64,000 nt of DNA from Nitrospira sp. CR1.1 (GTDB lineage: Bacteria; Nitrospirota; Nitrospiria; Nitrospirales; Nitrospiraceae). The stretch is from NCBI GenBank assembly GCA_014055465.1, contig WIAF01000001.1:620001-684000 (forward strand), read 5' to 3'. The notes below the pieces were generated by a model, which saw only the letters and a list, made by a program, of their open reading frames with translations, was not told the origin of the DNA and made no database searches. The first letter of the stretch is position 1, and each line of letters begins with the position of its first letter. Positions 61,257-64,000 of the stretch are shown here, piece by piece. The position numbers and the translations under genes are program-made.

Positions 61257-62939
61257 CTAATTCCTGGTCAGCTTGCGATACCGTATCCGGTGCGGCTGAT
61301 CAGCTTCTTTCCCGAGCCGGCGCTTCCGATCGGCTTCGTATTCGCTGTAATTGCCTTCGTACCAGACCACTTTGCTGTCGCCTTCGAAGGCCATGATGTG
61401 CGTCGCAATGCGGTCCAGGAACCAGCGGTCGTGGCTGCTGATGACGGCGCAGCCGGCAAAGCCTTCCAATCCCTCCTCCAGAGCACGAAGCGTATTGACG
61501 TCGAGGTCGTTGGTCGGCTCGTCGAGGATGATGAGGTTGGCGCCTTCTTTCAGCATCCGGGCCAGATGCACGCGATTGCGTTCCCCGCCTGAGAGATCCT
61601 TCACCTTTTTCTGCTGATCGGTCCCGGCGAAGTTGAAGCGGGCACAGTAGCCGCGGGCATTGACCTCGGCCTTGCCCAGCATCACCGTGTCCTGCCCGTC
61701 TGAAATAATTTCGTAGACGGTTTTGTTCGGATCGAGGCTACGGTCCTGATCGACGTAGCCGAGTTTCACCGTCTCGCCGATCCGGATCGTGCCGCTGTCC
61801 GGCTTTTCCTTGCCGATGATCATCCGGAACATGGTTGTCTTCCCCGCGCCGTTCGGGCCGATCACGCCGACAATTCCGCCTTTCGGCAAGCTGAATTCCA
61901 CATTCTCATACAACACATTGTCGCCGAAGGCCTTGCTGATCCCTTTGGCCTCCACAACGACGTCGCCCAGGCGAGGCCCCGGTGGGATATAAATTTCCAG
62001 CTCGGCGGCCAGCTGATCCTGCTTCTGATTGACCAGTTCTTCGTAGCGATTGAGGCGCGCCTTGCCCTTCGATTGGCGAGCCTTCGGCGACATCCTGATC
62101 CACTCCAGCTCATGTTCCAGCGTCTTCTTGCGTTTGGATTCGGCCTTCTCTTCCTTCTCCAGCCGCTCCTGTTTCTGCTCCAACCAGGACGTGTAGTTGC
62201 CTTGAAACGGAATGCCGTGCCCGCGATCCAGTTCCAGAATCCAGCCCGCCACGTTGTCGAGGAAGTACCGGTCGTGGGTGACAGCAATGACCGTCCCCTT
62301 GTACTGTTGCAGATGCTGCTCCAACCATTGCACGGATTCAGCATCAAGGTGGTTGGTCGGCTCATCGAGCAGCAAAATGTCGGGCTCTTGGATCATCAGT
62401 CGGCACAGCGCCACGCGGCGTTTTTCGCCTCCTGACAACACGCTCACCTTCTGATCGGCGGGCGGACAACGCAGCGCGTCCATGGCGATCTCCAACTCGC
62501 TTTCCAACTCCCACCCGTTCGCCGCTTCGATCTTCTCCTGCAACTGCGCCTGCTTGTCGATGAGTTTTTCCATCTCATCAGGGCTTGCGTCGCCCATGCT
62601 GTTGCTGACCGCTTCATATTCGTGCAGCAAAGCCACCAGTTCCTTTTTGCCTTCCTCCACGACCTCCTTCACGGTCTTGTTCGGATCAAGCTGCGGTTCC
62701 TGCTCCAGCAGGCCGACGCTGTAACCCTTGGAGCGTGTGATCTCTCCCACATAGTTCGGATCCACGCCGGCGATGATTTTCAGCAACGAGCTTTTCCCGG
62801 ACCCGTTCAACCCTAAGACACCGATCTTGGCGCCGTAATAAAACCCCAGGTAGATATCGCGCAGCACCTGCTTCTTCGGTGGATAGACCTTGCCTACCCC
62901 GACCAGTGAAAAAATAACTTGTTTATCGTTCGTCGCCAT
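61257..62939 (-). CDS. ettA: Energy-dependent translational throttle ABC-F protein EttA
   Basis: ABC-F ATPase of 560 residues that gates the first step of translation elongation by binding the ribosomal E site. It has two ATPase domains: Walker [13 protein letters not shown] (first) and [12 protein letters not shown] (second), signature LSGGEKRRV and LSGGERNRV, and Walker [12 protein letters not shown] and [10 protein letters not shown]. The linker between them is rich in Lys and Glu (the P-site tRNA interaction motif region). MATNDKQ at 62939 fits the family N-terminus and has GAGG upstream; an ATG two codons earlier is possible. A structured repeat abuts its stop. Confidence 0.95.
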   Translation of the reverse strand: MATNDKQVIFSLVGVGKVYPPKKQVLRDIYLGFYYGAKIGVLGLNGSGKSSLLKIIAGVDPNYVGEITRSKGYSVGLLEQEPQLDPNKTVKEVVEEGKKELVALLHEYEAVSNSMGDASPDEMEKLIDKQAQLQEKIEAANGWELESELEIAMDALRCPPADQKVSVLSGGEKRRVALCRLMIQEPDILLLDEPTNHLDAESVQWLEQHLQQYKGTVIAVTHDRYFLDNVAGWILELDRGHGIPFQGNYTSWLEQKQERLEKEEKAESKRKKTLEHELEWIRMSPKARQSKGKARLNRYEELVNQKQDQLAAELEIYIPPGPRLGDVVVEAKGISKAFGDNVLYENVEFSLPKGGIVGVIGPNGAGKTTMFRMIIGKEKPDSGTIRIGETVKLGYVDQDRSLDPNKTVYEIISDGQDTVMLGKAEVNARGYCARFNFAGTDQQKKVKDLSGGERNRVHLARMLKEGANLIILDEPTNDLDVNTLRALEEGLEGFAGCAVISSHDRWFLDRIATHIMAFEGDSKVVWYEGNYSEYEADRKRRLGKEADQPHRIRYRKLTRN

Positions 62940-63037
62940 AGCCATCCTCGGTAGAGTGTGAGTCGTCTGTTCGTTCGTGCAATCGATGACCATAACAAAG
63001 CGCGGTGGGATTCACAACCGCGCGGGGTGGCCGGCTC

Positions 63038-63757
63038 ATGATTCCAAACGCATGGATTAACAGAACGTCCTGCCGCATCATCCTGGCGCTGCTCCTGCCA
63101 CTACTCGCCTGGACGGGAGCCGCCTCCGCCCTTGCAGACGACCGCGAGCAGCGCGATCTGGTCGATCAAGCGCGCATGACCCTGACCAACTTTGTGGCCG
63201 ATTCCAACATGTCCTGGTTTCGCGACCACCTCAAGGACGCCAAGGGCCTGTTCATCGTGCCGCAATACATGAAGGGCGCATTGATCTATGGCGCAGCCGG
63301 CGGCAGCGGCGTGTTTGTGGCCAGGGACGAGAAGGCCGGTGAATGGAGCGAACCGGCGTTCTTCACCATGGGTGCCGCCAGTTTCGGCTTTCAGTTCGGC
63401 GCCCAGATGTCGGAAGTCGTATTGCTGGTTCTGACGCAACGCGGCGTCGATTCGCTGCTGCTGGGCAATTTCAAACTGGGCGCGGATGGTTCGGTCGCCG
63501 TCGGGCCAGTCGGAGCCGGTGTTTCCGGCGCGACCACACCCAACCTCAGCGCGGATCTCTTGTCGTTCGTGCGGGCCAAGGGCCTGTTCGCGGGGGTGTC
63601 GCTGGAAGGAGCGGCGCTGATCTCGCGAGACGAATGGAGCCGCGCCTACTATGGGAAGGCCGTCACTCCGACTGACATCGTGATTCGCCGCGAGGTGAAG
63701 AATCCCCACTCGGACGTGCTACGCGCGGAGATTAGGAAGGCAATCGAGGGGAAGTAA
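63038..63757 (+). CDS. SYLF-domain (Ysc84-like) exported protein
   Basis: A 239-residue protein with signal peptide (cleavage after ALA near residue 33) and a SYLF lipid-binding domain: AKGLFIVPQYMKGALIYGA, SGVFVARDEKAGEW, GASFGFQFGAQMSEVVLLV and GSVAVGPVGAGVSGAT. Eukaryotic SYLF proteins bind phosphoinositides; bacterial ones are of unknown function. Divergent from ettA with 98 nt between them. Confidence 0.93.
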   Translation: MIPNAWINRTSCRIILALLLPLLAWTGAASALADDREQRDLVDQARMTLTNFVADSNMSWFRDHLKDAKGLFIVPQYMKGALIYGAAGGSGVFVARDEKAGEWSEPAFFTMGAASFGFQFGAQMSEVVLLVLTQRGVDSLLLGNFKLGADGSVAVGPVGAGVSGATTPNLSADLLSFVRAKGLFAGVSLEGAALISRDEWSRAYYGKAVTPTDIVIRREVKNPHSDVLRAEIRKAIEGK

Positions 63758-63813
63758 TCCCGGCAGACCCCATTGCGACCCACCAAGCGAAGCCCCGAGA
63801 TTTCCATCGGCAA

Positions 63814-64000
63814 TTAGAGAGAGTGCAGCACTTGCGCCCCAGCCTTCGCCTTCGTTGCCAGATCGGCAAGACCGGCGCGAGCTTCCTGTACATTGTGCAC
63901 CGGGTCCGTAAAGGCGAATCGTCCTCCCTGCATGCGGTCCGGCGTTTTGACGCGCAGGTGAAATCCCAGTCGGTCCATTGTCGTGATACCCGCTTGCTGC
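63814..64000 (-). CDS. C-terminal end of an unidentified protein
   Basis: A minus-strand frame enters from the window edge and ends in TAA at 63814-63816, giving the last 61 residues, which include GFHLRVKTPDRMQGGRFAF and a final helix rich in Ala, Leu and Lys. Codon use is GC-rich at third positions. The start lies outside the window, and I do not recognise a family. Confidence 0.55.
   Translation of the reverse strand, partial: QQAGITTMDRLGFHLRVKTPDRMQGGRFAFTDPVHNVQEARAGLADLATKAKAGAQVLHSL

Noticed and set aside
1..64000. CRISPR arrays, tRNA or rRNA genes, transposases, integrases, prophage genes
   Set aside because: None was recognised by reading both strands; the dispersed repeats have a different structure from CRISPR direct repeats (no regular spacers) and no enzyme gene lies nearby.

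Overview
The window reads as a continuous, gene-dense stretch of chromosome (about 70 protein genes, GC-rich, third codon positions mostly G or C) from a Gram-negative (diderm) bacterium. Evidence for an outer membrane is direct: heptose biosynthesis genes (gmhA, hldE2-like), two SurA/PpiC-type periplasmic foldases, many lipoproteins with clear lipoboxes, a YaiO-type beta-barrel protein, a periplasmic lytic transglycosylase and a patatin lipoprotein. The style of the gene set (MEKHLA protein, LEA-type lipoprotein, TldD/PmbA second pair, many small zinc-ribbon proteins) suggests a Nitrospira-like member of the Nitrospirota, but this is inference from gene content and was not checked by a search. 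No rRNA, tRNA, CRISPR array, prophage, transposase or integrase was seen.

Layout. 0-10 kb: end of an SPFH/stomatin-like gene, then a plus-strand run with LPS heptose genes, a deoxyhypusine-synthase-like protein, a SprT-like metalloprotease, a Y-family polymerase, Mfd, and two peptidyl-prolyl isomerases. 10-19 kb: engB, mtgA, a VOC protein, isoaspartyl peptidase, dtd, ogt, murJ and a lemA-TPM-TPM operon. 19-27 kb: PilZ protein, exonuclease III, a lysine-rich exported protein, an MscS-like channel operon, a flavin disulfide reductase, MEKHLA protein and small unknowns. 27-33 kb: leuC-leuD, corA, an inositol-phosphatase-like enzyme and a beta-hydroxyacid dehydrogenase. 33.7-43.8 kb: a phosphorelay (receiver, Hpt, receiver) next to a HEAT protein and a polysaccharide module made of a GT2 synthase, a glycoside-hydrolase-like protein, a TPR-YaiO outer-membrane protein and a NodB-type deacetylase. 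This looks like a synthesis, modification and export system for a beta-linked exopolysaccharide. 43.8-53 kb: aminotransferase, lytic transglycosylase, MsrA operon, LOG-family protein, methyltransferase and a TPR protein. 53-64 kb: TldD/PmbA pair, a small HTH/zinc-ribbon regulator, DUF1295 membrane protein, cytochrome c, a patatin-SDR-SDR operon, ettA, a SYLF protein and the tail of an unknown gene.

The most unusual non-coding signal is a family of structured intergenic repeats, three short copies of about 124 bp (9894, 48844, 61132) and two long mosaic copies of about 224-265 bp (48466, 52164). All have imperfect terminal inverted repeats, and those next to a gene end share one orientation relative to it; three abut the stop codon exactly. 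The two long copies share four stem-loops whose stems differ by compensatory changes while their loops are conserved, which argues for conservation of structure. Other notable signals are apparently leaderless promoters (gmhA and the HTH/zinc-ribbon gene, the latter with a 16-bp palindrome over its start codon), a start-codon overlap between two divergent polysaccharide genes, and nine stop-start overlaps of exactly 4 nt, pointing to widespread translational coupling.
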